Shown here piece by piece: positions 7,633-16,467 of a DNA stretch of 64,000 bases (within the stretch, counting starts at the first letter, position 1; every line of letters begins with the position of its first letter). This stretch comes from CAZLPZ01 sp964607245 (GTDB lineage Bacteria > Pseudomonadota > Alphaproteobacteria > Micavibrionales > Micavibrionaceae). The stretch spans positions 1 to 64,000 of the forward strand of contig CAZSIB010000003.1 of the NCBI GenBank assembly GCA_964607245.1, read 5' to 3'. A program made the translations under genes and the position numbers. Below the pieces are notes generated by a model. That model made no database searches and was not told the origin of the DNA. It saw only the letters and a list, made by a program, of their open reading frames with translations.

Positions 7633-7944
7633 TTAATTTGTCCCCTCATCTAAAAAAACCTGAAACGCGGGGGCGCATTTCACAGGCGTAAATAGGGTGT
7701 AAGTATATGTCGCCAGATGTTCACGATAAAATGGATCGTTCGATAAAATCTTTTCTGCCTTTTCCACGCTGTCCAGATTCATCAAAATAATTCCACCCTC
7801 ACGCGGGTTTTTGGGGCCTGAACAAATCACGATACCGCGCGCGCATAAATCCATCAGAAGCTCTCGATGCTCGACCAAATGCGCATCAATCTGATCGAGC
7901 GGCACGGTATAATGCAAGGTCACAAGAACCATTGATTTACTCAT
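7633..7944 (-). CDS. YciI family protein
   Basis: A 103-residue single-domain YciI-like protein, a ferredoxin-like fold. Family features are YTVPLDQIDAHLVEHRELL, the GGIILMNLDSVEKAEK strand-helix and the DPFYREHLATYTY ending. The reaction is unknown; some relatives act as dehydrochlorinases using a His/Asp pair. It overlaps the gpsA end by 8 bp and sits 1 bp from the EVE gene, in what I regard as the common alphaproteobacterial tsaD-gpsA-yciI-EVE order. Confidence 0.88.
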   Translation of the reverse strand: MSKSMVLVTLHYTVPLDQIDAHLVEHRELLMDLCARGIVICSGPKNPREGGIILMNLDSVEKAEKILSNDPFYREHLATYTYTLFTPVKCAPAFQVFLDEGTN

Positions 7945-8917
7945 TCTCGGCTCTCCTTGCCGGACGTTGGAGCAAAATGTCCACCGCTTGCGCGATGCTC
8001 AGTTGGTTACTCAAGACGGCGGCAACCGCCACACAAATCGGCATCTCGATATCCAAACGCCCGGCCAGTTCAACAACCGCGCGCGCGGTTGTAACCCCTT
8101 CAATCGTTGTATCGGGCGGTAAATCTTGGGGATTGCCGTCCGCGAGTGCCCGACCAAAGCGGTAATTCCGCGTCTTTAAAAACAAATCCCCGGCCCCCGA
8201 AAGACCAATCAGCGTATCGCGCTGCCCGCCAAGCGCGAGGGCCAGGCGCACCATTTCAGCAAGGCCACGCGTTAAGACGGCCGCCCGCGCATTCTCGCCC
8301 AGTCCCACCCCTTCGACAATGCCCGATGCCATTAAAATCACATTCTTGACGGCCCCACCGACCGACACACCAATGACATCTGGACTGGGGTATAAACGAA
8401 AATACCGGGTACTTAAGGTCGCTTGTAAAGTGCTTAAAACATCGGCGTCTGCACAGGCAAGCGTACTCGCGGCCGGTTTGCCTTGCGCAACCTCAATCGC
8501 AATATTGGGGCCTGATAAAACAGCAACAACATGATCTGGACAGACCGCCGCCGCAATGTCGGGCAACAAGGCACCCGTTGCGACCTCTATCCCTTTCGAC
8601 GCAATGACCAAAGCTTGCGCGGGGGCGAGCGCGTGTTCTTTTAAAAACGGGCGTAAGACTTGCGCCGGCAAGGCATACACCGCAAGATCACAGCTCTGTA
8701 TGTCTGAAAAATCAGATGTCACGACAATCCGGGTGTCTATTTGAATACCTGGCAAGCCAGTAACACGGCGTGTTGACCGTATCGCTTCGGCTGTCTCTTG
8801 ATGCCGCGTCCAGAGCGTGACTTCCTGTCCAGCCTGGGCCCAGATTTGCGCCAGTGCACTGCCCCACGCCCCCGCGCCGATCACACCGATTTTTGCTTTT
8901 ATATGAGACTTATTCAT
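7937..8917 (-). CDS. gpsA: NAD(P)-dependent glycerol-3-phosphate dehydrogenase
   Basis: GpsA reduces dihydroxyacetone phosphate to sn-glycerol 3-phosphate, the backbone of phospholipids. The 326-residue protein carries the Rossmann motif GAGAWG (residues 14-19), LSGPNIAIEVAQGKP, the catalytic Lys191 in GGAVKN, and GLSGAGDLFLK in the C-terminal helical domain. The ATG at 8917 overlaps the tsaD stop as ATGA and has AGGAAAAGG upstream. The pair is therefore probably translationally coupled. Confidence 0.95.
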   Translation of the reverse strand: MNKSHIKAKIGVIGAGAWGSALAQIWAQAGQEVTLWTRHQETAEAIRSTRRVTGLPGIQIDTRIVVTSDFSDIQSCDLAVYALPAQVLRPFLKEHALAPAQALVIASKGIEVATGALLPDIAAAVCPDHVVAVLSGPNIAIEVAQGKPAASTLACADADVLSTLQATLSTRYFRLYPSPDVIGVSVGGAVKNVILMASGIVEGVGLGENARAAVLTRGLAEMVRLALALGGQRDTLIGLSGAGDLFLKTRNYRFGRALADGNPQDLPPDTTIEGVTTARAVVELAGRLDIEMPICVAVAAVLSNQLSIAQAVDILLQRPARRAENE

Positions 8918-9963
8918 GCAGATACCTTTTCCTCTTTCGCAAGCGGCCAACGCGGGCGCGCGGCAAAATCAAGGGACGCGACGCGCCCCGCCTGAAGATA
9001 TTCAAGCCCCGCCCACGCAATCATCACACCGTTATCCGTACATAAATGAAGCGGCGGCGCAACAAGCGTCATCCCCGCGGTCGACACAATGTCGGATAGG
9101 CGCGACCGGATTTGCGAATTCGCGGCAACGCCGCCCGCCAAAACAAAATGCATGACCCCCGCCGCCGTCCCCACCGGCAAGGCATGCGCCACGCGGTCGG
9201 CCAAGACATCGGTGATCGCCCCTTGAAGGGCCGCGCATAAATCTTGAAGCACAGGCGTGTCGACCGGCCCATCTGGCAAGCCGTCAATCGTCATCCGCAT
9301 CGCGGTTTTAAGCCCCGCAAAAGAAAAATCACACCCCGGCCGCCCCAAAAGCGGACGCGGCAACGGAAACCGAGCCGCCGCCGCAACCGGATCTGGGCAG
9401 GCCCGCGCCAATCGGTCCACCACTGGTCCCCCGGGATAGGGCAGACCCATCATTTTTGCCCCTTTGTCAAAGGCCTCACCTGCTGCGTCATCCAGGCTTT
9501 CCCCCAAAAGGAGATAATCCCCAAGACCGCGGACCAACAAAATCTGGGTATGCCCACCGGAAATCAGTAAGGTTAAGTATGGAAACGGGACTGAATCCGA
9601 CAAGCGCACGGTCAACACATGGCCTTCAAGGTGGTTTATCGCCAAAAACGGAATTTTCCGCGCGGCGGCAATCGCCTTGGCCGTCATCATCCCCACCATC
9701 ACCCCACCAATCAGTCCCGGCCCACAGGTCGCCGCAACCCCGTCGATTTCAGACCATTCCAGTCCGGATTGGTCGAGCGCGGTGCGGACCAGATGGTCAA
9801 GCCCCGCCACATGCGCGCGTGCCGCAATTTCGGGCACAACCCCGCCATGGGGCGCATGTTCTTTGATTTGGCTATAGACAACATGCGCCAGAATATTGCG
9901 GTGATTATCCACAATTCCGACCGCTGTTTCATCACAGCTGGTTTCAATTCCCAAAACAATCAT
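8914..9963 (-). CDS. tsaD: tRNA N6-adenosine threonylcarbamoyltransferase
   Basis: TsaD transfers threonylcarbamoyl from TC-AMP to A37 of tRNAs that read ANN codons, together with TsaB and TsaE. The 349-residue protein begins MIVLGIETSCDETAVGIV. Metal ligands are His111 and His115 in NHLEGH. ISGGHTQI, the DDAAGEAFDK segment and the C-terminal DNGVMIAWAG complete the ASKHA fold. The length and start are standard. It heads the five-gene minus operon and diverges from hemC across 83 bp. Confidence 0.96.
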   Translation of the reverse strand: MIVLGIETSCDETAVGIVDNHRNILAHVVYSQIKEHAPHGGVVPEIAARAHVAGLDHLVRTALDQSGLEWSEIDGVAATCGPGLIGGVMVGMMTAKAIAAARKIPFLAINHLEGHVLTVRLSDSVPFPYLTLLISGGHTQILLVRGLGDYLLLGESLDDAAGEAFDKGAKMMGLPYPGGPVVDRLARACPDPVAAAARFPLPRPLLGRPGCDFSFAGLKTAMRMTIDGLPDGPVDTPVLQDLCAALQGAITDVLADRVAHALPVGTAAGVMHFVLAGGVAANSQIRSRLSDIVSTAGMTLVAPPLHLCTDNGVMIAWAGLEYLQAGRVASLDFAARPRWPLAKEEKVSA

Positions 9964-10046
9964 GATAATGCTTGTGTTCCGGTATAATTTCGTCTAAGTC
10001 CACACCCAGTTTCATATACAGTTTTGCTTAAAATAACAACGTGATC

Positions 10047-11018
10047 ATGACATTACCCTCTTCATTAACTTTTGGCACACGGGGCAGCAAACTGGCACTT
10101 GCGCAAACCGATCTTGTTTTACAACGCTTGGCAGCCAACGCTCCCGCCATTCAAACATCCGCCCGGGTCATTAAAACATCCGGTGACTGGAAACCCGAAG
10201 ATGGCGAAAAACGTCTTTCTGAAACCGAAGGCGGTAAAGGGTTGTTCGTCAAAGAAATCGAACAGGCGATTTTATCCGGGGCTGTTCAGGCCGGTGTTCA
10301 TTCATTAAAGGACGTCCCGTCTTTCTTGCCCCAAGGCTTACAAATTATTCATGTTCTACCCCGTGCGCATCCGGGGGATGTTTTTATTTCGCGCAACGGT
10401 GATGATCTGATGACTCTGCCCTCGGGGTCGGTTGTGGGGACATCCAGTTTGCGCCGCCAGGCCATCTTGAAAAAATTACGCCCAGATTTGATCGTTGCCC
10501 CCTTACGCGGCAACGTCCCCACACGACTTGAAAAAGTGCGCGCGGGTCAGGTGGACGCCACCATTCTGGCCGCCGCTGGGATTGAGCGTTTGGGCCGCGA
10601 GAATTTAGGGGCCGATGGATTAACCTTTATCATGATGGACCCGGCCATGATGTTGCCCGCCTGTGGTCAAGGCATTATTGGGGTTGAAACGCGCAGTGAT
10701 GACCACGCAACCTGCGCGGCGCTCGATCAAATCCATGATATCAACACCGGGTTCTGCGCTGCTGCTGAACGGCTGGTCTTGCAAATTCTCGATGGCGATT
10801 GCCATACGCCGATTGGGGCCTTTGCCACCCTTCATCAAGGGACGATGCACCTCCGCGCGATGATTGCGACGCCTGATGGGGTACACGCCTATCAGGCCGA
10901 ACGGACAGGCGCGGTGTCAAATCTGCGCGATGCCTTGGCACTGGCCCAAGATTTAGGGGATGACGTCCGTGCGCATGCCCCATGCGGATTACTTCCAGAA
11001 CGGCGGACGGGCACATGA
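10047..11018 (+). CDS. hemC: Porphobilinogen deaminase (hydroxymethylbilane synthase)
   Basis: HemC joins four porphobilinogens into hydroxymethylbilane in the cytosol. The 323-residue protein shows TFGTRGSKLALAQT at the N-terminus, GGKGLFVKEIE, GVHSLKDVPS and GTSSLRRQA. The dipyrromethane-cofactor Cys252 sits in LDGDCHTPIG. ATG 10047 is used; a GTG two codons earlier is possible, and neither has a clear ribosome site. Its stop overlaps hemD as ATGA. What follows (hemD, mitofilin-like, hemY) is the alphaproteobacterial haem cluster. Confidence 0.95.
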   Translation: MTLPSSLTFGTRGSKLALAQTDLVLQRLAANAPAIQTSARVIKTSGDWKPEDGEKRLSETEGGKGLFVKEIEQAILSGAVQAGVHSLKDVPSFLPQGLQIIHVLPRAHPGDVFISRNGDDLMTLPSGSVVGTSSLRRQAILKKLRPDLIVAPLRGNVPTRLEKVRAGQVDATILAAAGIERLGRENLGADGLTFIMMDPAMMLPACGQGIIGVETRSDDHATCAALDQIHDINTGFCAAAERLVLQILDGDCHTPIGAFATLHQGTMHLRAMIATPDGVHAYQAERTGAVSNLRDALALAQDLGDDVRAHAPCGLLPERRTGT

Positions 11019-11755
11019 CAACCCCGCTGGTTCCCCCGACCCGCTTTTTTCCGACCTATCTGGCGTTCCGCCCCCATGACCGCCACGCGGAAACGCAATC
11101 AGCCTTTGCGCATCTTCCTATCCGGCTGATCCCGTACTCCATCATTGACTATGTGTCTGTGCCCTATACCGCCCCCGGAAACACCGAACAGATCGACGGG
11201 ATCATCATCACGAGCGCGCGGGCAATTGCGCATATCCCGGATCTTGTCGCGCGGTATCGGGATCATCCCGTTTTTGTTGTGGGGACCTTTACCGCCGAAC
11301 AAGCGCGCGCCCGCGGATTTCAAAACATACGCTATACGGCCCCCAACGCCGCCGATCTGGTTCTGTTTTTAAGAAATATGAAAAAAGGAATGTTTTTATT
11401 CCTGCGCGGGGATGAGGTGGCTCATGATTTTTCGGGCATGCCGCATCAGGTCTTGCCGATCATCACCTATCGATCTGTTCCGTGTAAAACCCTCTCAAAA
11501 AACATCCTTGCTGACTTGAAAAAGAATAAAATCTCAGGGGTTTTATTCTTTTCGGCGGCGCATGCAACCCACTGGAAAACCTTGATCGATACCCAAAAGC
11601 CTGCCCTTCCTCCTGGCATCTTATCCGCTTTATGTGTAAGCGCGCGCGTGCTAGAGTCCGCCCGACATCCCATGTTCAAGGATCTGATCACGGCCCCCAC
11701 CTCCGACCTTGCCGGTATGGTTGTGGCCCTTCAGGCATATCTTGATCGCACATAA
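11015..11755 (+). CDS. hemD: Uroporphyrinogen-III synthase
   Basis: HemD closes hydroxymethylbilane into uroporphyrinogen III with inversion of ring D. HemD sequences are poorly conserved. The call rests on position directly after hemC, length (246 residues) and weak fold motifs: IIITSARAIAHI, FVVGTFTAEQARARGF, LFLRGDEVAHDF and GVLFFSAAHATHW. The ATG overlaps the hemC stop by 4 bp, which implies translational coupling. Confidence 0.88.
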   Translation: MTTPLVPPTRFFPTYLAFRPHDRHAETQSAFAHLPIRLIPYSIIDYVSVPYTAPGNTEQIDGIIITSARAIAHIPDLVARYRDHPVFVVGTFTAEQARARGFQNIRYTAPNAADLVLFLRNMKKGMFLFLRGDEVAHDFSGMPHQVLPIITYRSVPCKTLSKNILADLKKNKISGVLFFSAAHATHWKTLIDTQKPALPPGILSALCVSARVLESARHPMFKDLITAPTSDLAGMVVALQAYLDRT

Positions 11756-11774
11756 AACCAGAGGGTTTTTAACG

Positions 11775-13370
11775 ATGACTTTTCCCGCCCCAAAGGCTTC
11801 TCACGACCTTCCCGTTCAGGCCGACGCTTTGATTGGACGGTTTGGCGGCATTCGCCCCATGGCGACAAAGACCGGCATCGCCGTCACAACCGTGCAGGGC
11901 TGGAAAAAACGCGGCGCCGTGCCCACAAACCGGATGGCCCAAATTCGGGACGCGGCGCGGGCCCACGGCATTGACCTTGATGGCTTGCCTGCGGCTGCGC
12001 AAAACGCCGCGAATGATGATGCCGACAACCCATCTCCTCTACTCACAGAAACTGCGTCCCCTGCCCGGGTCCTGCCGCCCCCGACGGCACCGGGTCCAGT
12101 CGCCCAAGCGACCCTGCCTATTCACAAGCAACCACGGGGACGCAGCACGGATATTTCTTGGGTCGCCTTGATGATGCTGGCCACCGCGATTATCGTGGGT
12201 CTGCTCGTTTTGGCCCCCGGCATTCAACGCCTGACACGCCAGGAACAGCACCTCGCCCAAATGGCGCAAGAACTGGCTCAAACCCGCGCTCAAATCAAAG
12301 AATTACGCGAACAAAATGCTTTACTTGCGGGCGCGGTGCCGGACGCTGTTCAAACCCAAATGCAAGAACTTTCTGAACGCGCGCGCGGCATTGAAGAAAC
12401 GGTCAGTGCCCTGGGGACCCAGGCACGGGCGCTCACCGAAGGTGTGCTCGGAAACAGCGACGGCACAATCGAGCAGCGTTTGTCCAAAATCGAAGAACAA
12501 ATGACGGCGACGACTGAAGTTAATACCACCGAACGCTTGTCATTATTTTTGGAACGTTTGACCTATCTGTCGGCAACAGAAGACGGTCGCACGGCGCTTG
12601 CCCGTGCAACAGAACAAATTTATGCCNNNNNNNNNNNNNNNNNNGCGCGCCCCGATGCAGCGATAGAGGATGCGGCTGCACGCGATATCTTTAAACACCC
12701 CGATGTTGCACAGGTTGTCTTGGGTCTTGCGCCCGATGATGACCGCGCAGCCGTATTGCTGTTGGCACTTATCCAACTCCGCACCGATATGTCTTTGGGG
12801 GCACAAGATCAGGCCGTACAAAGCCTGTCGGTCATGGAACGATTTTTTGCCAAGGACGACGGCACATCGGCTATCATTTCAGAACTTCAAGAATTGTTCC
12901 AAACCGGACAAGCTTCTCAAAAAGATTTGATCGCCGACTTTGGAAAGCAACTGCCGGCCGCCCGGCGCGCGGCGCTGAATGATCCGCATGCGTCCGTGAA
13001 AGACCGTGTTTTGGCGCGGCTTCATACAGTGTTTCGAATTGAACGCAACGGCACCCCCATCACGGGGACAGAGAACCAGCATGCGCTCGATCTTGCCGAC
13101 GCAAAAATGAAAAGTGGTGATCTGGCGGGTGTTATCGGCGCGCTTCAGGCCTTAAACGGAGAGAGCGCCAGAATCCTCGCCCCGTGGACGGCCCGCGCAG
13201 AAAAGGTGATCACCGCAGAGTCTTTACTGAACCACCTGACCCGCCGGATCAGCGCCGACATCAGTATGAACCAAGCCCCCCTGTTATCCCCGACGAATAA
13301 ATCCGCCCTGCTGAAAACAGATGACATGATGCGCGGATTGATGAATAGTTTATCGGTAACATCCCCCTAG
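11775..13370 (+). CDS. Mitofilin/COG4223-like membrane protein with an N-terminal HTH (contains assembly gap)
   Basis: A 531-residue protein between hemD and hemY, the place of the alphaproteobacterial mitofilin relative that shapes intracytoplasmic membranes. Residues about 18-70 look like a helix-turn-helix module (MATKTGIAVTTVQGWKKRG). Then come a Pro/Ala-rich linker, one transmembrane helix (about 127-148), a long coiled coil (about 155-260) and a mitofilin-like helical C-terminus. Eighteen N bases at 12627-12644 hide residues 285-290; the frame is kept across them, but the true gap length is unknown. GAGGG precedes ATG 11775. Confidence 0.8.
   Translation: MTFPAPKASHDLPVQADALIGRFGGIRPMATKTGIAVTTVQGWKKRGAVPTNRMAQIRDAARAHGIDLDGLPAAAQNAANDDADNPSPLLTETASPARVLPPPTAPGPVAQATLPIHKQPRGRSTDISWVALMMLATAIIVGLLVLAPGIQRLTRQEQHLAQMAQELAQTRAQIKELREQNALLAGAVPDAVQTQMQELSERARGIEETVSALGTQARALTEGVLGNSDGTIEQRLSKIEEQMTATTEVNTTERLSLFLERLTYLSATEDGRTALARATEQIYAXXXXXXARPDAAIEDAAARDIFKHPDVAQVVLGLAPDDDRAAVLLLALIQLRTDMSLGAQDQAVQSLSVMERFFAKDDGTSAIISELQELFQTGQASQKDLIADFGKQLPAARRAALNDPHASVKDRVLARLHTVFRIERNGTPITGTENQHALDLADAKMKSGDLAGVIGALQALNGESARILAPWTARAEKVITAESLLNHLTRRISADISMNQAPLLSPTNKSALLKTDDMMRGLMNSLSVTSP
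12627..12644. other. Run of 18 undetermined bases
   Basis: An assembly gap or masked stretch inside the mitofilin-like gene. The reading frame is open on both sides with 18 bp assumed. Confidence 0.99.
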
Positions 13371-13418
13371 ACTTAGGGCGACGTCAGATCACGCTCTTAA
13401 AAGGCTCAAAATTTTTCG

Positions 13419-14750
13419 ATGGGACGCGCAGTTTTCTATCTCATCCAAATCTCGGCGCTTATTTTGCTGACCGGTTGGCTTTTGGGCCAAAACGGACAGA
13501 TCGACGCGACCTTTGGCGCCTATCACGTATCGGGACAAAGCGGCCTTGTTGCGGTTTTGGGACTTGTCCTGATTTTCTTGATCCTTATGATTCACCGCGT
13601 CTGGCTTTGGATCACGCGCCTGCCGCGTACCTGGAAACGGTATCGCCGCGATATTCATTTAATGAAAGGACACCGTGCGCTCACCCATGCCTTATCGGCA
13701 CTTGCCGCGGGGGATTATAAAATCGCCGAAGTTCAGGCGATCCGCGCCCAAAAACTACTCCCTGAATTTGGGGCTGTCCCAACGATTCTGGTCGCGGCCA
13801 CCGCCCAAAAACTGGGCCACCATGTGACGGCCCAAGGCGCACTTCAAAAACTCATGCAAACCGAAGCACGGGATTTGGGCGTGCGGGGTCTTGTAAACGC
13901 CGCCATTACCGAAGGAAAATGGAGTGAGGCGTTATCGATTGCCCAGCACGCGCTGGATCAACAACCCCGGGCGCTCATGTTGCAACGTTTGGTCTATGAT
14001 CTTGAATGCCGGACGGGTCAATTTGAACGTGCGCTCGCCCGACAAAAAACACTGGTCCGCCGCAAGGGGCTTTCGCCCGACATCGCAGTGCATGACCGCG
14101 TGATGCTGATGACCGCGGTTGCGCGTGACCTCATGCAAAAAGATCAACATAAACGCGCCTATCGCTTTGCCCGCGCGGCCTTTGAGTTAGATCCGGGTTT
14201 TACCCCGGCGGCCTGCGACCTGATTGATCTTTATCGTGGGTTTGGAAAAACGCGCGCCGCGCTCCGCACCCTGGCCCGCGCGGTCCGCGCCGCCCCGCAC
14301 CCGGATTTAATCGAACGCCACGAACAGATGGCGCCCCAGGCGAAAAACCTCGCCCGACGCATGCGCTATCATGAAAAGTTCCTTGCCCTGCGGCCCGATG
14401 ATGCCGGAGCGCAATTGATGCTCGCGCGTATTGCGATGGCCGAAGGCATGATGGGTGAAGCGCGCGCGTACTTGTCCATGGCGGAAAAACTGGATCCCTC
14501 GCAAGCCGTGTACCGCGCCCTTGCGGAATATGCGGAAAAAACGGGGGATGCCGCGGCTGCCCACGACGCCCTGACAAAAGGGATGAGCGCGGCCCCAGAT
14601 TCCATCTGGTTTTGCACGCGCACGGGCATGCGGTTTCAAACCTGGCAAGCGGTTGTCCTGCCGAGCCATGATTTCGGCACCGTGATTTGGGGACGACCGG
14701 ACATGACGTCCGCCCTGCCCACGCCGACCATTCAAGGATTATTGGGATAA
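13419..14750 (+). CDS. hemY: HemY-like TPR membrane protein
   Basis: A 443-residue protein with two N-terminal membrane helices (about residues 6-24 and 41-62) of the HemY_N type, then cytoplasmic TPR-like helical repeats. It is linked by gene order to the hem cluster, but this HemY is not the protoporphyrinogen oxidase of the same name. A scaffold role at the membrane in haem metabolism is inferred for the family. The motif VLGLVLIFLILMIHRVWLWI leading into WKRYRRDIHLMKGHRALTHA is typical. It is the last gene before tRNA-Arg, and no clear terminator is seen. Confidence 0.88.
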   Translation: MGRAVFYLIQISALILLTGWLLGQNGQIDATFGAYHVSGQSGLVAVLGLVLIFLILMIHRVWLWITRLPRTWKRYRRDIHLMKGHRALTHALSALAAGDYKIAEVQAIRAQKLLPEFGAVPTILVAATAQKLGHHVTAQGALQKLMQTEARDLGVRGLVNAAITEGKWSEALSIAQHALDQQPRALMLQRLVYDLECRTGQFERALARQKTLVRRKGLSPDIAVHDRVMLMTAVARDLMQKDQHKRAYRFARAAFELDPGFTPAACDLIDLYRGFGKTRAALRTLARAVRAAPHPDLIERHEQMAPQAKNLARRMRYHEKFLALRPDDAGAQLMLARIAMAEGMMGEARAYLSMAEKLDPSQAVYRALAEYAEKTGDAAAAHDALTKGMSAAPDSIWFCTRTGMRFQTWQAVVLPSHDFGTVIWGRPDMTSALPTPTIQGLLG

Positions 14751-14754
14751 AAAC

Positions 14755-14831
14755 TGGCGCGCCCGGCAGGACTCGAACCTGCGACCCTTGGTTTCGGAAA
14801 CCAATACTCTATCCAGCTGAGCTACGAGCGC
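14755..14831 (-). tRNA. tRNA-Arg (CCG)
   Basis: The 77-nt cloverleaf is complete. The acceptor stem GCGCTCG/CGGGCGC has one U-G pair. D arm GCTC/GAGT, anticodon stem TTGGT/ACCAA with loop TTCCGAA (anticodon CCG, reads CGG), T arm GCAGG-TTCGAGT-CCTGC, and an encoded CCA. It lies 4 bp beyond hemY on the opposite strand. Confidence 0.97.
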
Positions 14832-14897
14832 ATACGCAAAGAAAACGGGGGCATCAAACCACGCCCCCGCCCCGGCTGTCAACAGCCTTTTGTCAGA

Positions 14898-15359
14898 TTA
14901 CGCGGCATTTGACGCACACCCGCAGGCCGTCTTCCCGCATGAACTGCGCGCCGAAATTTGCTTTTGCGCATTCGTAAAGGTTTGTGCACTCGCGGCAGTC
15001 GCAAGATCAGCAAAGGACACCGTACCCACCAGGCGCTTGGCTCGGTTCACGACCGGAAACCGCTTGACCTGCATCGCCGCCATGTTTTGTGCGACCGCAT
15101 CGGCATCGAGATCATCAAAGCAGTAATAAAGTTTTTTCGACATGACGTCGCGCACACAAAGTTCGGCCGCGTCTTTATTCGCCGCAACAACACGGGTGGC
15201 AACATCGCGGTCGGTCAAGGTGCCAATCAGGCGGTCATTTTCGCCCACGGCCAAAAATCCAATATCCTGATCGCGCATTTTCTTTGCGGCATCAACAATC
15301 GTTGTTTCCGGCGAGACCCAAGTACAATTGGGCGTCATAATATCTTTGATCGTTTTCAT
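14898..15359 (-). CDS. CBS-pair domain protein
   Basis: A 153-residue protein made of two CBS motifs (about residues 1-60 and 68-125), which form one Bateman module that binds adenine nucleotides. MKTIKDIMTPNCTWVSPETT and IGTLTDRDVATRV are typical, followed by VRDVMSKKLYYC and VGTVSFADLA. No enzyme domain is attached, so it is probably a free-standing energy or nucleotide sensor; the partner is unknown. The tail is Cys-rich (SSCGKTACGC). The ATG at 15359 has AGGGGGAAA in front. Confidence 0.88.
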   Translation of the reverse strand: MKTIKDIMTPNCTWVSPETTIVDAAKKMRDQDIGFLAVGENDRLIGTLTDRDVATRVVAANKDAAELCVRDVMSKKLYYCFDDLDADAVAQNMAAMQVKRFPVVNRAKRLVGTVSFADLATAASAQTFTNAQKQISARSSCGKTACGCASNAA

Positions 15360-15463
15360 GGTTTCCCCCTTTGAAAAACATATCACGTAGTTGAACAGAA
15401 GTGGTGGTGCCCCAGCAGAACATAAATCAACCAAGAGATGCAAGAAAAAACGGCCGGGTTTTA

Positions 15464-16402
15464 TTAAATCACTCGGTCATCGCCTAAAAAGGCCTGAACT
15501 TCTGGCCCTGTGATCCAGTCTTGCGCCGCGCGATTTTGTTTCAGATGCCATTCCCACCAGGCGAGCGAAAGAATTTTGATGATGTCTTCGTGCCGCGCCC
15601 GCTTGGGGTTCTCGCCAAGGCCCCCGCGCGACCCGTTAAAAACCATGTGATCGCCGTCTTTTAAAATCACCAGATGTTGATGTTCCTTGTGGCCGGCATG
15701 ATCAAAGACGTTTAGGCGCCGCCGATATCCAAATCCCTCAAGCGGGCTTTCGTCATCCGTCCCGGTTAAATGTAAAAGCGGTATACGAATACCGCCATAG
15801 ACAAACCCCGGATCCGCGGGATCATGCCGCCCCGGCACGGGGGAATATAAAATCCCCGCCCGAAAATCAGGTTGATAGAGATCATAATGCCGGCCCCCCC
15901 GACGACGTTGAATGCGTTGCCCCGCCATGATCTGGGTCGTGAGTGCACCAAAAGAATGCCCCGACATCCCCATCCGGGTCAGATCGGCATGCGGGATTGT
16001 CCCCGATGCGACAAGGGAACGAATCTGATCAAGCGCAAAAGGGACGTCGCGATAGCGCCCCAACACCGTTTTGCGGGAAATCGTCGCTTTGCGGATATTC
16101 TCCCACGGGTGACCCGACATCCCTTCCCAAAGGACACTATCTGTGCCCACATGTTGAAGATGTACGATGACATAGCCGTAACTGGCAACAAACCGCGAGA
16201 TAAATCCCGCCCCGTCCCGCGTCCCCCCAAGACCATGCGACCACAGGATCAAGGGCCGTGGGCCGTCATGGGGTAATTCATCGGGGATATAGAGCTTGTA
16301 GGGCACCACGCGACCTGCACGTGCGTGATCCACCCATTCCCCCTTGATCAGGGTGACGCGCCGCGGTTCATTGTTCGGTGAAATCTCGTGATGCCAAAAC
16401 AT
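15464..16402 (-). CDS. Alpha/beta hydrolase (dienelactone hydrolase / PAF-acetylhydrolase-like)
   Basis: A 312-residue alpha/beta hydrolase without a signal peptide. The oxyanion region is PLILWSHGLGGTRDGAGF and the nucleophile elbow GMSGHSFGALTT contains G-H-S-F-G. A late Asp (HLTGTDDESP) and a His (ILKDGDHMVF) can complete the triad. The substrate is unknown; the family contains lipases and esterases. A TTG at 16417 would lengthen it by five residues but lies inside the upstream terminator, so the ATG at 16402 is chosen. Confidence 0.8.
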   Translation of the reverse strand: MFWHHEISPNNEPRRVTLIKGEWVDHARAGRVVPYKLYIPDELPHDGPRPLILWSHGLGGTRDGAGFISRFVASYGYVIVHLQHVGTDSVLWEGMSGHPWENIRKATISRKTVLGRYRDVPFALDQIRSLVASGTIPHADLTRMGMSGHSFGALTTQIMAGQRIQRRRGGRHYDLYQPDFRAGILYSPVPGRHDPADPGFVYGGIRIPLLHLTGTDDESPLEGFGYRRRLNVFDHAGHKEHQHLVILKDGDHMVFNGSRGGLGENPKRARHEDIIKILSLAWWEWHLKQNRAAQDWITGPEVQAFLGDDRVI

Positions 16403-16418
16403 ATTCTCTACATCCAAT

Positions 16419-16455
16419 AAAAAACACCCCGGATCTGATACGGGGTGCTTTTTCT
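16419..16455 (-). terminator. Terminator of the BI-1 gene
   Basis: CACCCCG/CGGGGTG stem with a 9-base loop. On the minus strand it is followed by GTTTTTTATT. It separates the BI-1 gene from the hydrolase gene. Confidence 0.8.
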
Positions 16456-16467
16456 CGTGATCAAATT

